Source: Actinobacteria bacterium UBA2279
Lineage (GTDB): Bacteria; Actinomycetota; Coriobacteriia; Anaerosomatales; Anaerosomataceae
Assembly: GCA_002347365.1 (NCBI GenBank)
Contig: DDWT01000012.1
Span: 1 to 60,535 of the forward strand
DNA length: 60,535 nucleotides
Direction of reading: 5' to 3'
Translations under genes and position numbers: made by a program
Part shown: positions 34,134-40,914 of the stretch, piece after piece
Numbering within the stretch: position 1 is the stretch's first letter
How the letters are laid out: each line of letters opens with the position of its first letter
The notes under the pieces: generated by a model
What the model saw: the letters and a program-made list of their open reading frames with translations, nothing else
Told to the model about the DNA's origin: nothing
The model's database searches: none

Positions 34134-34615
34134 CAGAGCACCACTCCCATAAGCAGACCAATAAGGGCGGCGACAAGGATCGAGAGGCTGTTGCGCAACA
34201 CTGCGAAACGGACGCCAAAGACCTTCGACTCCATCGGCAGCGATACGAAACCGACCAATACCCACGACACGATGAACGCGGCCACCGCCGGCGCCCATGC
34301 GCCGCTCTTCAGCAGTGTGGCGGCGATAGGGTAGGCGGCAGCAGGCGGGCCGGCGGCGATGGAGCCAAGACCTGTGCCCACGAACAGAGACAGCGCGCCT
34401 GACGATGAGCCCATCAAACGCTGGATCAGCGCCGGCGGTATGAAGATGTCGAAGAGGCCGACGAGGCCGAAGACGGCGACGAAGGTGGGGAGCATCCCCT
34501 TGAACGAGTTCGCGCCTGCCGAGAGTGCCTTGCGGCTCTTCCCCGGTGATTTGCGCCAGAACACGACGTAGGCGATGCCGACTCCGGCGAGGTATGCGAT
34601 TCCTGTGGGGTCCAC
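34133..34615 (-). CDS. Small permease, N-terminal partner (COG0701/DUF318-like)
   Basis: 160 residues, about four to five membrane segments (TGIAYLAGVGIAYVVFW, FVAVFGLVGLFDIFIPP, GLGSIAAGPPAAAYPIAATLL, LVAALIGLLMGVVL). GTG at 34615 has AAGGGAG 4 nt upstream and gives a natural hydrophobic start; an ATG at 34678 would add a polar head. It is coupled to the second permease gene. Larger single-chain relatives (ArsP-like) export organo-arsenicals, but the small type is not characterised to my knowledge. Confidence 0.72.
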   Translation of the reverse strand: MDPTGIAYLAGVGIAYVVFWRKSPGKSRKALSAGANSFKGMLPTFVAVFGLVGLFDIFIPPALIQRLMGSSSGALSLFVGTGLGSIAAGPPAAAYPIAATLLKSGAWAPAVAAFIVSWVLVGFVSLPMESKVFGVRFAVLRNSLSILVAALIGLLMGVVL

Positions 34616-34785
34616 GCTTCTCCCTTGTGGCTGCGAGTGGTAGTCGCCAATAATACCCAGTGGGGTATAACAAGGCAAGAGCGAACGGCATATATGCGGG
34701 TCTCTCTTGCCTTCGCCAGCGCAGCGAGTGCTCTGGCACGAACGTCGCTACAACAGGTTCATCTGCAACCATGTATGGAGCACTG

Positions 34786-35085
34786 ATGCTCATGACCACA
34801 GTAACCACACCAGCAAGCGTGCGCGCGTTCGCGTTCCTTCACGACGTCCGTACGTCGCGGGGAGAGTCGCCGCATGTCGACGTTGTCGTTCCGGCTACCG
34901 GGCGTTCTGCGTTCGAAATCGCCGATACCCTTGGGTTGCCCCTTGAGATGGTTGGTGGTGCTTTCGTCAACGGCTTGCTCTATGCCGGCGATGTGACGGT
35001 GCACCCCGGCGATCGCGTAGCGCTCGTCCCCAAGGGCACGCCGGCGTTCCACCCCGCCTTCTTCGGGAGTCGGCACGCGTCATAG
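34786..35085 (+). CDS. MoaD/ThiS-like beta-grasp protein without C-terminal GG
   Basis: 99 residues. The middle part has the Mut7-C/MoaD ubiquitin-like pattern: LGLPLEMVGGAFVNGLLYAGDVTVHPGDRVALVPKG. The true sulphur carriers end in GG; this one ends PAFFGSRHAS, so it is not a standard carrier. ATG at 34786 has GGAG 6 nt upstream; ATG 34792 is also possible. Divergent from the permease pair. Function unknown. Confidence 0.65.
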   Translation: MLMTTVTTPASVRAFAFLHDVRTSRGESPHVDVVVPATGRSAFEIADTLGLPLEMVGGAFVNGLLYAGDVTVHPGDRVALVPKGTPAFHPAFFGSRHAS

Positions 35086-35106
35086 CTACGTCAGACAGGC
35101 AAGGGC

Positions 35107-36156
35107 CTACGGAGCGAAGGCGCTGAGTGCCTGGAGCGCGCGCAGCGTGACCCACTTGCTCGACTCCCCTGCGACCTCCACATCCGCGAGCATCTTGCCA
35201 TTGAAGGTGTGGCGGAGCCTCCACCGCATGTCAGGTCCGGCTGCCCGTTTCACCACCTCGATCGCTGGCAGGTACTCTGGTCGTCGCACTTCGCCGACAC
35301 CCGAAAGGGCGAGTAGCCCCTCAAGCGCATCGGAGTTGTACGAGAGCGGGTAGCCGAAGCGCAGCCATCCCTTCTTCTCCTTGTAGTGCAGAGGTTCATG
35401 TTCCGAGAGGAACCGCTCACGCGCATCGGCGAGCTGGGCTTTGGGCAACGGCAGGACGGTCTCCTTGAACTCCGTGTACTCGGCGGGCAGCGCGCGGTAT
35501 ATCTCCTTGTCGCGCAGTGCCTGAACAGATGCATCGCGAAGGGCTGTTGCGCCAGCTGGCCAGTGCGATTGTGGGACTTCGCCCAGGAACAGCAGCGCTC
35601 TTGGTGCGAGCATGTGGCAGTAGCCGTTCACGGTATACTCACGCGTCCCCCTGCAGCCCAGATAGCCAAGCTGAGTGTAGAGGTCGCTGATGTAGGTGAG
35701 CGCGGCACCAACTCGCGGATCCTGCGCGAAACCCAGTCGCGCCAGTGCTCTGCCGACGTTCGCGGTAAGGCAGGGAATCGAGGCCGCCGGTCGACCGTTG
35801 CAGCTCCACGAGCCGTCGTCGAGCTGGCGCGAGAACGCGTATGCGGCTGCACGCCGAACACGCTCGTCCCCGGGTTCGGCCCACAGCTCACCCAGGAAGT
35901 GGATCTGCCAAAGACTGCCCTCGTACTTCTTGTAGTCGCGCTCCGGCGGAAGCCAGGACCCATCCGGTCGCTGGGCTTCGAGGATCGCAGACACGGCGCC
36001 GTACTCATTGCGTCGCGCCCAGAGCCTATCGAGCTCGGGTGAAGGCTTCTCGCCGAGGAGTGTGCGCCGAGTGAGAACGGCCACAGCCGGGTTGTCTGGT
36101 TCTGTCAGCCAGTTCCACGTCTGCCGGGGGACGCGTGGGGTCATATCGGTCAGCAT
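35107..36156 (-). CDS. Prenyltransferase/terpenoid-cyclase-like alpha-alpha toroid protein
   Basis: 349 residues of repeated helices with QW-like turns (ILEAQRPDGSWLPPE, FSRQLDDGSWSCNG, LLALSGVGEVRRPEYLPAIEVV), typical of squalene/hopene-cyclase-type toroids. It lacks an evident DxDD cyclase motif, so it is more likely a binding or unknown-function member. A cysteine/histidine cluster (GCRGTREYTVNGYCHMLAPRALLFLG) is notable. ATG at 36156 has AGGAGG about 9 nt upstream. It stands alone between the MoaD-like gene and tRNA-Ser(CGA). Confidence 0.72.
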   Translation of the reverse strand: MLTDMTPRVPRQTWNWLTEPDNPAVAVLTRRTLLGEKPSPELDRLWARRNEYGAVSAILEAQRPDGSWLPPERDYKKYEGSLWQIHFLGELWAEPGDERVRRAAAYAFSRQLDDGSWSCNGRPAASIPCLTANVGRALARLGFAQDPRVGAALTYISDLYTQLGYLGCRGTREYTVNGYCHMLAPRALLFLGEVPQSHWPAGATALRDASVQALRDKEIYRALPAEYTEFKETVLPLPKAQLADARERFLSEHEPLHYKEKKGWLRFGYPLSYNSDALEGLLALSGVGEVRRPEYLPAIEVVKRAAGPDMRWRLRHTFNGKMLADVEVAGESSKWVTLRALQALSAFAP

Positions 36157-36345
36157 CGTAGGAAGCCTCCTTGCGCTGCCAGTCGAGCGCGGCAGTCATC
36201 GTCTCAGAGTGAATCTACCCGTGGTGGATGGGCGGGTGGCGCTTTGGAGTGTGTGTCGGGGTATGCAGTCGCGTTGCCCGCCTGCAGGCTGGTCGCTATA
36301 CTACGCATGCGCTTGGAGCCGCCGCGGTGCGGCTCGCGCCACCGC

Positions 36346-36438
36346 GGAGAGGTGGCAGAGTGGTTGAATGCGGCGGTCTCGAAAACCGTTTAGCGGGTAT
36401 CCCCCGTTACGAGGGTTCGAATCCCTCCCTCTCCGCCA
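36346..36438 (+). tRNA. tRNA-Ser(CGA), integration target of the island
   Basis: 93 nt with encoded CCA. The acceptor GGAGAGG pairs with CCTCTCC, it has a long variable arm and the T loop GGTTCGAATCC; the anticodon stem-loop (CGGTCTCGAAAACCG) gives CGA. From 36378 to its end the sequence recurs exactly at 39480-39541, so the island has used the anticodon-loop to 3'-end segment as attachment site. The tRNA itself is intact. Confidence 0.97.
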
Positions 36439-36439
36439 G
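36378..36439 (+). repeat. Direct repeat, left copy (attachment site within tRNA-Ser)
   Basis: 62 bp identical to 39480-39541, from the base before the anticodon (CTCGAAAACCG...) through the CCA end plus one G. The neighbouring bases on both sides differ, so the boundaries are sharp. This copy lies inside the functional tRNA. Confidence 0.93.
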
Positions 36440-36450
36440 AGAAATTCGAC

Positions 36451-36485
36451 GAAGGCCTGCTTCCAGAGAAGGGAGGCGGGCCTTC
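36451..36485 (+). terminator. Hairpin behind tRNA-Ser(CGA) (repeat family member A)
   Basis: GAAGGCCTGCTTCC pairs over 14 bp (with G-U pairs) with GGGAGGCGGGCCTTC around AGAGAA. It is preceded by GACGAAGG and followed by TTCTGC like four other hairpins in the window. Probably ends the tRNA transcript, although no T run is visible. Confidence 0.6.
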
Positions 36486-36519
36486 TGCATGCTCCTCTCA
36501 GCGGCTAAAGAGCCGGACT

Positions 36520-37068
36520 TCAGCTCTTCTCGGCACGGCGCCTGAGCTTCTCCAGCACCTTGTCATCCACGCCCTCTTGTCGTGCCCAGTCCTGGAGTGC
36601 GCTCCAGTCGATCGGTTGTCGACGCGCGATCATGACCGCCTGATCCAGCGCCTGGTTGTCTTTCCAGTGGACGTATGCAGCCATCCGGTCCATCACGCTC
36701 TGGGTCGGCGTCACGACACGCAGCGGCCCGAACTCCGTCTGCAGCACGGGGACGTCTTCATGTGCGATGACCGTCTCGCCGAAAGCCAGCGGCCCCGGGG
36801 GGAACTCCAGATAGTAGCGCGTGCCCGGGTGTCTGAACTCGCGTGATCCTGCAACGTGCGTGAAGCCCAGAGGTGCGAGCGCTTCCGCGATCACGGTGTT
36901 CGCCGCGCTGGTGATGAAGTCCAGGTCGTAGCTCTCGTATTCGTTGAGGCTGTAGAACATGACCGCTCCGCCGCCAGACAGGGTGGCCTTGATGCCCGTG
37001 CTCTCGAGCATCCCACTCACCATGGCTGCGATCTCCTGTGGCGAGGTGTCTGCATCTATCCGCCTCAT
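36520..37068 (-). CDS. Nucleotidyltransferase-fold protein (DUF6036-like, putative toxin)
   Basis: 182 residues. The N-terminal part carries a nucleotidyltransferase signature: LSGGGAVMFYSL (glycine loop) and YESYDLDFI with the paired aspartates DxD, as in MNT and AbiEii-type enzymes. The C-terminal half (MDRMAAYVHWKDNQALDQAVMIARR) is helical. It starts 3 nt after the wHTH gene, on the same strand. By analogy with AbiE and MNT systems it could be a nucleotide-transferring toxin with the wHTH as partner; this role is inferred. It lies within the tRNA-Ser island. Confidence 0.75.
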   Translation of the reverse strand: MRRIDADTSPQEIAAMVSGMLESTGIKATLSGGGAVMFYSLNEYESYDLDFITSAANTVIAEALAPLGFTHVAGSREFRHPGTRYYLEFPPGPLAFGETVIAHEDVPVLQTEFGPLRVVTPTQSVMDRMAAYVHWKDNQALDQAVMIARRQPIDWSALQDWARQEGVDDKVLEKLRRRAEKS

Positions 37069-37071
37069 ACG

Positions 37072-37410
37072 CTAGAGCCCCTTCCCGGTCCGGCGCGGCC
37101 GTTGCCGCTGCCGGTAGTACTTCTTGACCTGCTCGTCAGAGAGTAGCTCCAACTCGGCGTCGAGGAAGTCGCGGAGATGGCGCACGGTGGGGTTCCGCGG
37201 ATCGAACTCGAACACCCGCGTACGTCCCACCATCCTACTCACGAGCACCCCGCCGGCCTCGAGGCGGCGCAGCTGCATGTAGATCGGGTTGAGCGGCACA
37301 TCGTAGGTCGCAGCGATGCGCGACGCATGACCGGATCCGTAGGCTTGAAGAAACAGCAGCGTTTGCGTAGCCGAACGGCTTCCCAGGACGGTCTCAAGAA
37401 CAGGGTCCAT
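37072..37410 (-). CDS. Winged-helix regulator, putative antitoxin of the NTase pair
   Basis: 112 residues. A wHTH of ArsR-like shape: TLLFLQAYGSGHASRIAATYDVPLNPIYMQLRRLEAGGVLVSRMVGRTRVFEFDPR (first about 80 residues), followed by a basic tail (YYRQRQRPRRTGKG). ATG at 37410 has GGAGGCG 3 nt upstream; an open frame extends farther up but contains no start with a binding site. It is transcribed before the NTase gene and should bind the palindrome at 37455-37466 (inference). Confidence 0.75.
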   Translation of the reverse strand: MDPVLETVLGSRSATQTLLFLQAYGSGHASRIAATYDVPLNPIYMQLRRLEAGGVLVSRMVGRTRVFEFDPRNPTVRHLRDFLDAELELLSDEQVKKYYRQRQRPRRTGKGL

Positions 37411-37594
37411 CGTCGCCTCCTGCGTCGGTTGCACGAAGAGTCTACCAGTTATGAGTATATATATACCATGAATGAGTAGATATTCTCCCGACTCTGCTAG
37501 CATGGTGGTCTGCGCTGAAAAAGCGTGAGTGGGTTTTGTCGCCGTCTGCATAGAACATGCAGTGACGCCAAAGACAAGGAGGCGAAACCCTGAC
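37411..37594. other. AT-rich intergenic region inside the island
   Basis: No gene seen. It contains the palindromic promoter/operator of the wHTH/NTase pair, and toward 37520-37590 an imperfect inverted repeat (GGGTTTTGTCGCC against GGCGAAACCC) directly before the IS-like remnant. Base composition is visibly lower in G+C than the flanking genome. Confidence 0.5.
37455..37466. promoter_or_regulatory. GTATATATATAC palindrome upstream of the wHTH/NTase pair
   Basis: A perfect 12-bp palindrome in an otherwise GC-rich genome, 45 bp upstream of the ATG at 37410. It can serve as both a -10-like element on the minus strand and an operator. TA-type antitoxins usually bind such sites to repress their own promoter (inference). 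Confidence 0.5.
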
Positions 37595-37693
37595 ATGCCT
37601 AGCCCCAACACCAAGTACTCCCCCGAAGTAGGAGAGCAGACCGCCGAGTTCATCATCTCGTCAGGCAGATCAGCGACAAGCAAGAAGAGCTGA
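37595..37693 (+). pseudogene. Remnant of an IS3-type transposase OrfA
   Basis: A good ribosome-binding site (AAGGAGG) and ATG open a 32-codon frame reading MPSPNTKYSPEVGEQTAEF..., which matches the usual start of IS3-family OrfA (KYSPEFKEQAV-like), and then stops at TGA 37691. What follows (GGCAAGCCTACGGC...) still looks coding-like but is out of frame. The element is too short to be active. Confidence 0.5.
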
Positions 37694-37780
37694 GTCGCCT
37701 GGGGCAAGCCTACGGCAACTCTCGTAGCAGCTACCTTCTAGGGTTGGGATTGTGCCCGTGTTCATCAATATGACGTGGAC

Positions 37781-37809
37781 GAAGGGCCGCCAGAGATAGC
37801 GGCCCTTCT
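37781..37809. terminator. Hairpin of the repeat family (copy B) upstream of abiEi
   Basis: GAAGGGCCGC pairs with GCGGCCCTTC around CAGAGATA, followed by TGCGTGGGA. It has the conserved flanks (GACGAAGG before, TTCTGCGTGG after) of the other four copies. It separates the IS remnant from the AbiE operator. Confidence 0.55.
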
Positions 37810-37840
37810 GCGTGGGAATCCCGAATCACTGGCTAACCGA

Positions 37841-37890
37841 TGTGATAAAAACGTCGGAAGATATTCACAAAGTCCGACATATCTATCACA
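37841..37890. promoter_or_regulatory. Nested inverted-repeat operator of the AbiE operon
   Basis: Two inverted repeats share one centre: outer TGTGATA (37841-37847) with TATCACA (37884-37890), inner GTCGGA (37853-37858) with TCCGAC (37873-37878). The 50-bp dyad ends 8 bp before the AbiEi ATG. AbiEi-type antitoxins are known to repress their own promoter by binding inverted repeats, so this is the probable AbiEi operator. Confidence 0.7.
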
Positions 37891-37898
37891 ATGGCACC

Positions 37899-38516
37899 AT
37901 GAAGAGACTTCCTTCAGAGAATGCGATCAAGCACGCTGCCGAAGCATTCAGACAAGCCGGCGGTACTCTCAGGACGCGTGAGGCAGCGGAGCAGGGAGTG
38001 CACTACTCGACCCTCTATGGCATGCGCGACGCCGGGCTTGTCGAACAACTGTCACGGGGGGTCTATCGGCTTGCGGAGCTCAAAGGGCCAAGCAGGTATG
38101 ACGTGGTTGCTGTCGCCGAGCGAGTGCCTGACGCTGTCCTGTGTCTTGTCAGCGCGCTGGACTTTCACGAGATCGGGACCCAGATCCCGTCCGGCGTCAG
38201 TATCGCCATCGGGCCCAAGGACCGACGCCCACGGCTCGACTACCCACCGCTCCGTGTGTATCGCATGTCCGGCGCCGCACTCGCATCCGGAGTAGAGGAG
38301 CACGTAGTCGACGGCACGACCGTGAGAGTATTCAATCCCGCGAAGACTGTTGCCGACTGCTTCAAGTTCAGGAACAAGATCGGGCTCGACGTCGCGCTCG
38401 AGGCGCTCCGAGAGACCGTGCGCAGCCGGAAGGCAACGCGTGACGCGATCATCAAATACGCCGAGATCGACCGCGTGTCCAGGGTCGTGCGTCCATACCT
38501 TGAGGCGATGGAATGA
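37899..38516 (+). CDS. AbiEi-type antitoxin
   Basis: 205 residues. An N-terminal winged helix (AAEAFRQAGGTLRTREAAEQGVHYSTLYGMRDAGLVEQLSRGVYRL) is followed by the AbiEi C-terminal domain (AVAERVPDAVLCLVSALDFHEIGTQIP, VEEHVVDGTTVRVFNPAKTVADCFKFRNKIG). It is the DNA-binding antitoxin and repressor of a type IV system. ATG at 37899 was chosen because it lies right behind the nested operator; no clear ribosome-binding site is present. Its stop overlaps the toxin ATG. Confidence 0.92.
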   Translation: MKRLPSENAIKHAAEAFRQAGGTLRTREAAEQGVHYSTLYGMRDAGLVEQLSRGVYRLAELKGPSRYDVVAVAERVPDAVLCLVSALDFHEIGTQIPSGVSIAIGPKDRRPRLDYPPLRVYRMSGAALASGVEEHVVDGTTVRVFNPAKTVADCFKFRNKIGLDVALEALRETVRSRKATRDAIIKYAEIDRVSRVVRPYLEAME

Positions 38517-39424
38517 GCCAGCGCGGATTGAAGAACATACCTGCGTCTGTCCGCGCGCGCCTACTCAACGAAGCGAAGGCGAGCGGGGACTCCTACGACC
38601 AGGTGCTCCAGTACTTCGCGATCGAGCGGTTCTTGTATCGGCTGTCGAGGACTGAGTGGGGAGACCGTCTCATCGTGAAGGGCGCCATCATGCTCCGCGC
38701 TTGGGGCACCCCACTCGGTCGCCCCACTCGTGATATCGATTTCACGGGCAACATCGACAATTCGCCGGAGGCTGTCGAGCGAGTAGTCCGGGAGTGCCTC
38801 GCCGTTGAGTACCTGGATGACGGATTGGTGTTCGACCAAGAGGTCGAGACCGTCGAGATCAACGTCATGGACCGGTATCCAGGAGTGCGCGTCGTAGTGC
38901 GAGGCAACCTCGATGGAGGCACCTTCAAGGTGCAACTGGACATCGGGATAGACGACGCCGTCGTGCCCGATCCGGAGTGGGTCGAGTATCCCACGCTGCT
39001 GGACTTGGACGCGCCGAGGGTGTTGGCATATCAGCCGGTGACTGCTCTTGCCGAGAAGTTCGAGACGATAGTCAGCAGAGGTCTCGCCAACAGTCGGCTG
39101 CGGGACTACTACGACCTTTGGATGCTGCCCACGCTACGCGAGTACGACGGCGCGGAAGTGGCCCGGGCTCTCCTGGCCACGTTCGGCCACCGCGGCACCA
39201 CTCTGCCGACGGAGGTGCCACCAGGGCTCTCAGGTGCCTTCTTCGGTGCCCCCGATACGCAGGCTGGGTGGCGGTCGTTTCTGTCGAACAGGCGCATCGA
39301 GGCACCGTTGGACCTCTCAGATGTCTGCGAGGCCATCATCGCGTTTGTCATGCCGCCCGCTGCTGCTGCCGCAGCAGGAGTGCCGCTGGACAAGACCTGG
39401 GAGCCGTCCAAAGGGTGGTCATGA
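38513..39424 (+). CDS. AbiEii/AbiGii-family nucleotidyltransferase toxin
   Basis: 303 residues. Nucleotidyltransferase motif: VKGAIMLRAWG then RPTRDIDF (DxD), third acidic strand QLDIGIDD, and the helix EKFETIVSRG...NSRLRDYYDLWML typical for AbiEii. The family adds nucleotides to tRNA acceptor ends in related toxins (known for MenT/AbiEii-type), stopping growth on phage infection. ATG at 38513 overlaps the antitoxin stop (ATGA). All catalytic residues visible in the family are kept, so it should be active. It is the last gene before the right repeat. Confidence 0.93.
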   Translation: MSQRGLKNIPASVRARLLNEAKASGDSYDQVLQYFAIERFLYRLSRTEWGDRLIVKGAIMLRAWGTPLGRPTRDIDFTGNIDNSPEAVERVVRECLAVEYLDDGLVFDQEVETVEINVMDRYPGVRVVVRGNLDGGTFKVQLDIGIDDAVVPDPEWVEYPTLLDLDAPRVLAYQPVTALAEKFETIVSRGLANSRLRDYYDLWMLPTLREYDGAEVARALLATFGHRGTTLPTEVPPGLSGAFFGAPDTQAGWRSFLSNRRIEAPLDLSDVCEAIIAFVMPPAAAAAAGVPLDKTWEPSKGWS

Positions 39425-39479
39425 TGACGATCAAGCACGGACTCAACTCACCGCCTGTGCATCCCTACCGATCATCCCC

Positions 39480-39541
39480 CTCGAAAACCGTTTAGCGGGT
39501 ATCCCCCGTTACGAGGGTTCGAATCCCTCCCTCTCCGCCAG
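39480..39541 (+). repeat. Direct repeat, right copy (tRNA-Ser 3' fragment)
   Basis: 62 bp identical to 36378-36439. It lacks the tRNA 5' part, so it is not a functional tRNA; it marks the far end of the island. Confidence 0.93.
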
Positions 39542-39552
39542 CAAGAAGTGAC

Positions 39553-39580
39553 GAAGGGCCACCAGTGATGGTGGCCCTTC
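39553..39580. terminator. Hairpin behind the right repeat (copy C)
   Basis: GAAGGGCCACC pairs perfectly over 11 bp with GGTGGCCCTTC around AGTGAT, preceded by TGAC and followed by TGC. It probably was the original terminator of the tRNA-Ser gene before the island entered. Confidence 0.6.
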
Positions 39581-39676
39581 TGCCGTCGGCCGGTAGCATG
39601 CGCGCGGTCTATCAGCGTGCCCTGGTAGCGTGGAGACTGTGAGCGCGCGATGATCTTAGGGAGGAAGCTGACGGAA

Positions 39677-40561
39677 TCAGCGCCGCCTGAACACGGCGAC
39701 AGCTCCCAGCGCCATGACGAGAACGCCGGCCAGCGCGAGGTAGCCCAGCCAGGTCTCGAGTGGGCCGAAGAGCGTCCCGGCGAACGCCGTAGCGTTTTGG
39801 TGTGATGCTGAGAACGCCGACTGCATCAGCGTGGCGACGCGGGCGGCCTCGGCGCGCACCATCATCCATGCGACTGCTCCGCCTGCCGACAGGGCAGCAC
39901 CTGTTCCGAGCACTGCGTATGACGTTCTCCAAGCGGTAGCCAGCGCCAGCAGGAGTGCGAAGGCCGCGATCCACGGCAGATATGGGCGCGCTGCCTCTAG
40001 ACTTCTGAGGAGGGGCAGTCGGTTCTCGACGAGCTCGGCGTCGAACACAACGACCTGCATCTCCCGGACGGCATCGGGGACGAGCGCCATGATGAGGCGC
40101 TGCGCGAAGAGGCTCTCGGTTTGCTCGGCAAGCAGGTCGATGTACGGGCCGAGCGTGACGCGCACAACCGTGCCGTCAGGGGCGTACTCGGCGTCCGAGG
40201 CCTTGACCGCGCCCACAAGCTTGACGTGCCATACGCGCATCTCGGTGAGCCAGAGGTCTTCGAACGCATTCGTGTTCACCGCGGAAGAGACGGTCTCGCC
40301 GACGAGTGTCTCGAAGGCCGCGACGATCTCGTCGACGAGAGACGATTCGGTGCCCGCCAACGCGACGTCGGCAAGCCCACGCACGTCGATCACATCGATC
40401 ACGGCCGCGGTGATCGCGTCTGATGCTTCATCCCGCACCGCGTCATCACCCACGATCGGTTCGACGGCCGCGATGAAGGTGTCGGTATCGAGCAAGACGG
40501 TGTCGACCCAGTATGCGATCACCGCGGCGCACGCTGCGAGTACCGCCACGGTCACCAGCAA
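39677..40561 (-). CDS. Hypothetical integral membrane protein (large outer domain)
   Basis: 294 residues: N-terminal helix (LVTVAVLAACAAVIAYWVD), an extracellular domain of about 150 residues (LLDTDTFIAAVEPIVGDDAVRDEASDAI...), then three helices (WIAAFALLLALATAW, YAVLGTGAALSAGGAVAWMM, LGYLALAGVLVMALGAVAVF) and a short arginine tail. This plan is common in actinobacterial membrane proteins of unknown function. The only standard start is TTG at 40561, already inside the helix; the same frame stays open back to TGA 40763-40765 without ATG, GTG or TTG. The true start is uncertain. Confidence 0.75.
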   Translation of the reverse strand: MLVTVAVLAACAAVIAYWVDTVLLDTDTFIAAVEPIVGDDAVRDEASDAITAAVIDVIDVRGLADVALAGTESSLVDEIVAAFETLVGETVSSAVNTNAFEDLWLTEMRVWHVKLVGAVKASDAEYAPDGTVVRVTLGPYIDLLAEQTESLFAQRLIMALVPDAVREMQVVVFDAELVENRLPLLRSLEAARPYLPWIAAFALLLALATAWRTSYAVLGTGAALSAGGAVAWMMVRAEAARVATLMQSAFSASHQNATAFAGTLFGPLETWLGYLALAGVLVMALGAVAVFRRR

Positions 40562-40914
40562 AGCGGAGATGGCCGCACGCAGGTGGGCGACAGGGGAGCG
40601 CCGGCCAGAGGGCGTCGGCTTATGACCTTGGGTGCTTCCAGCACTATCAGAGACGCGAGGGGTGAGCTTCAGGGGGCGTCTCCCTTCGATGTTCAGCCAG
40701 TCGATCAGTAGTGTGCTTACCCGTTTCGTTAGCCGGCGAGTGAGTCCCGGGTCACTCGGCGGTCACGGGAGGTGGCCCTCGTGTGTCATGGGATATTCCG
40801 TTCGGGCATCGGTTGAAGGCCTTGGGTAAGTAACAAGTACGAGCCTGTACGGCGACATGGGGCTGGAGTCGCCACGGCGCTCGATGCATCCGATTGCATG
40901 AAGGAGTGATATGT
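40562..40914. other. Intergenic region, 353 bp
   Basis: No convincing gene. The minus-strand frame of the neighbouring membrane protein continues as open sequence to about 40766, without a standard start codon. On the plus strand AAGGAG at 40901-40906 serves the next gene. No terminator or tRNA was seen. Confidence 0.5.

Larger units (their letters stand above)
36378..39541. mobile_element. 3.1-kb tRNA-Ser-targeted genomic island with AbiE and a second NTase module
   Basis: The island is bounded by a perfect 62-bp direct repeat (36378-36439 and 39480-39541) made of the 3' two thirds of tRNA-Ser(CGA). Inside are a wHTH/nucleotidyltransferase pair (minus strand), an IS-like remnant and the AbiEi/AbiEii operon (plus strand). 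No integrase, excisionase or phage structural gene is present. Either the integrase was lost or supplied in trans. The repeat is the seen fact; the mobility is inference. Confidence 0.85.

Noticed and set aside
34134..34808. Long upstream extension of the second permease gene
   Set aside because: It runs in another frame over the first permease gene and reads Arg-rich shadow; the TGATG junction gives a better start at 34133.
39422..39495. Short frame after AbiEii (MMTIKHGLNSPP...)
   Set aside because: Only 24 codons, runs into the tRNA-derived repeat and shows no ribosome-binding site of its own.
39480..39541. A fifth tRNA-Ser gene
   Set aside because: Only the 3' two thirds are present; the acceptor 5' strand and D arm are missing, so it is the island's right repeat.
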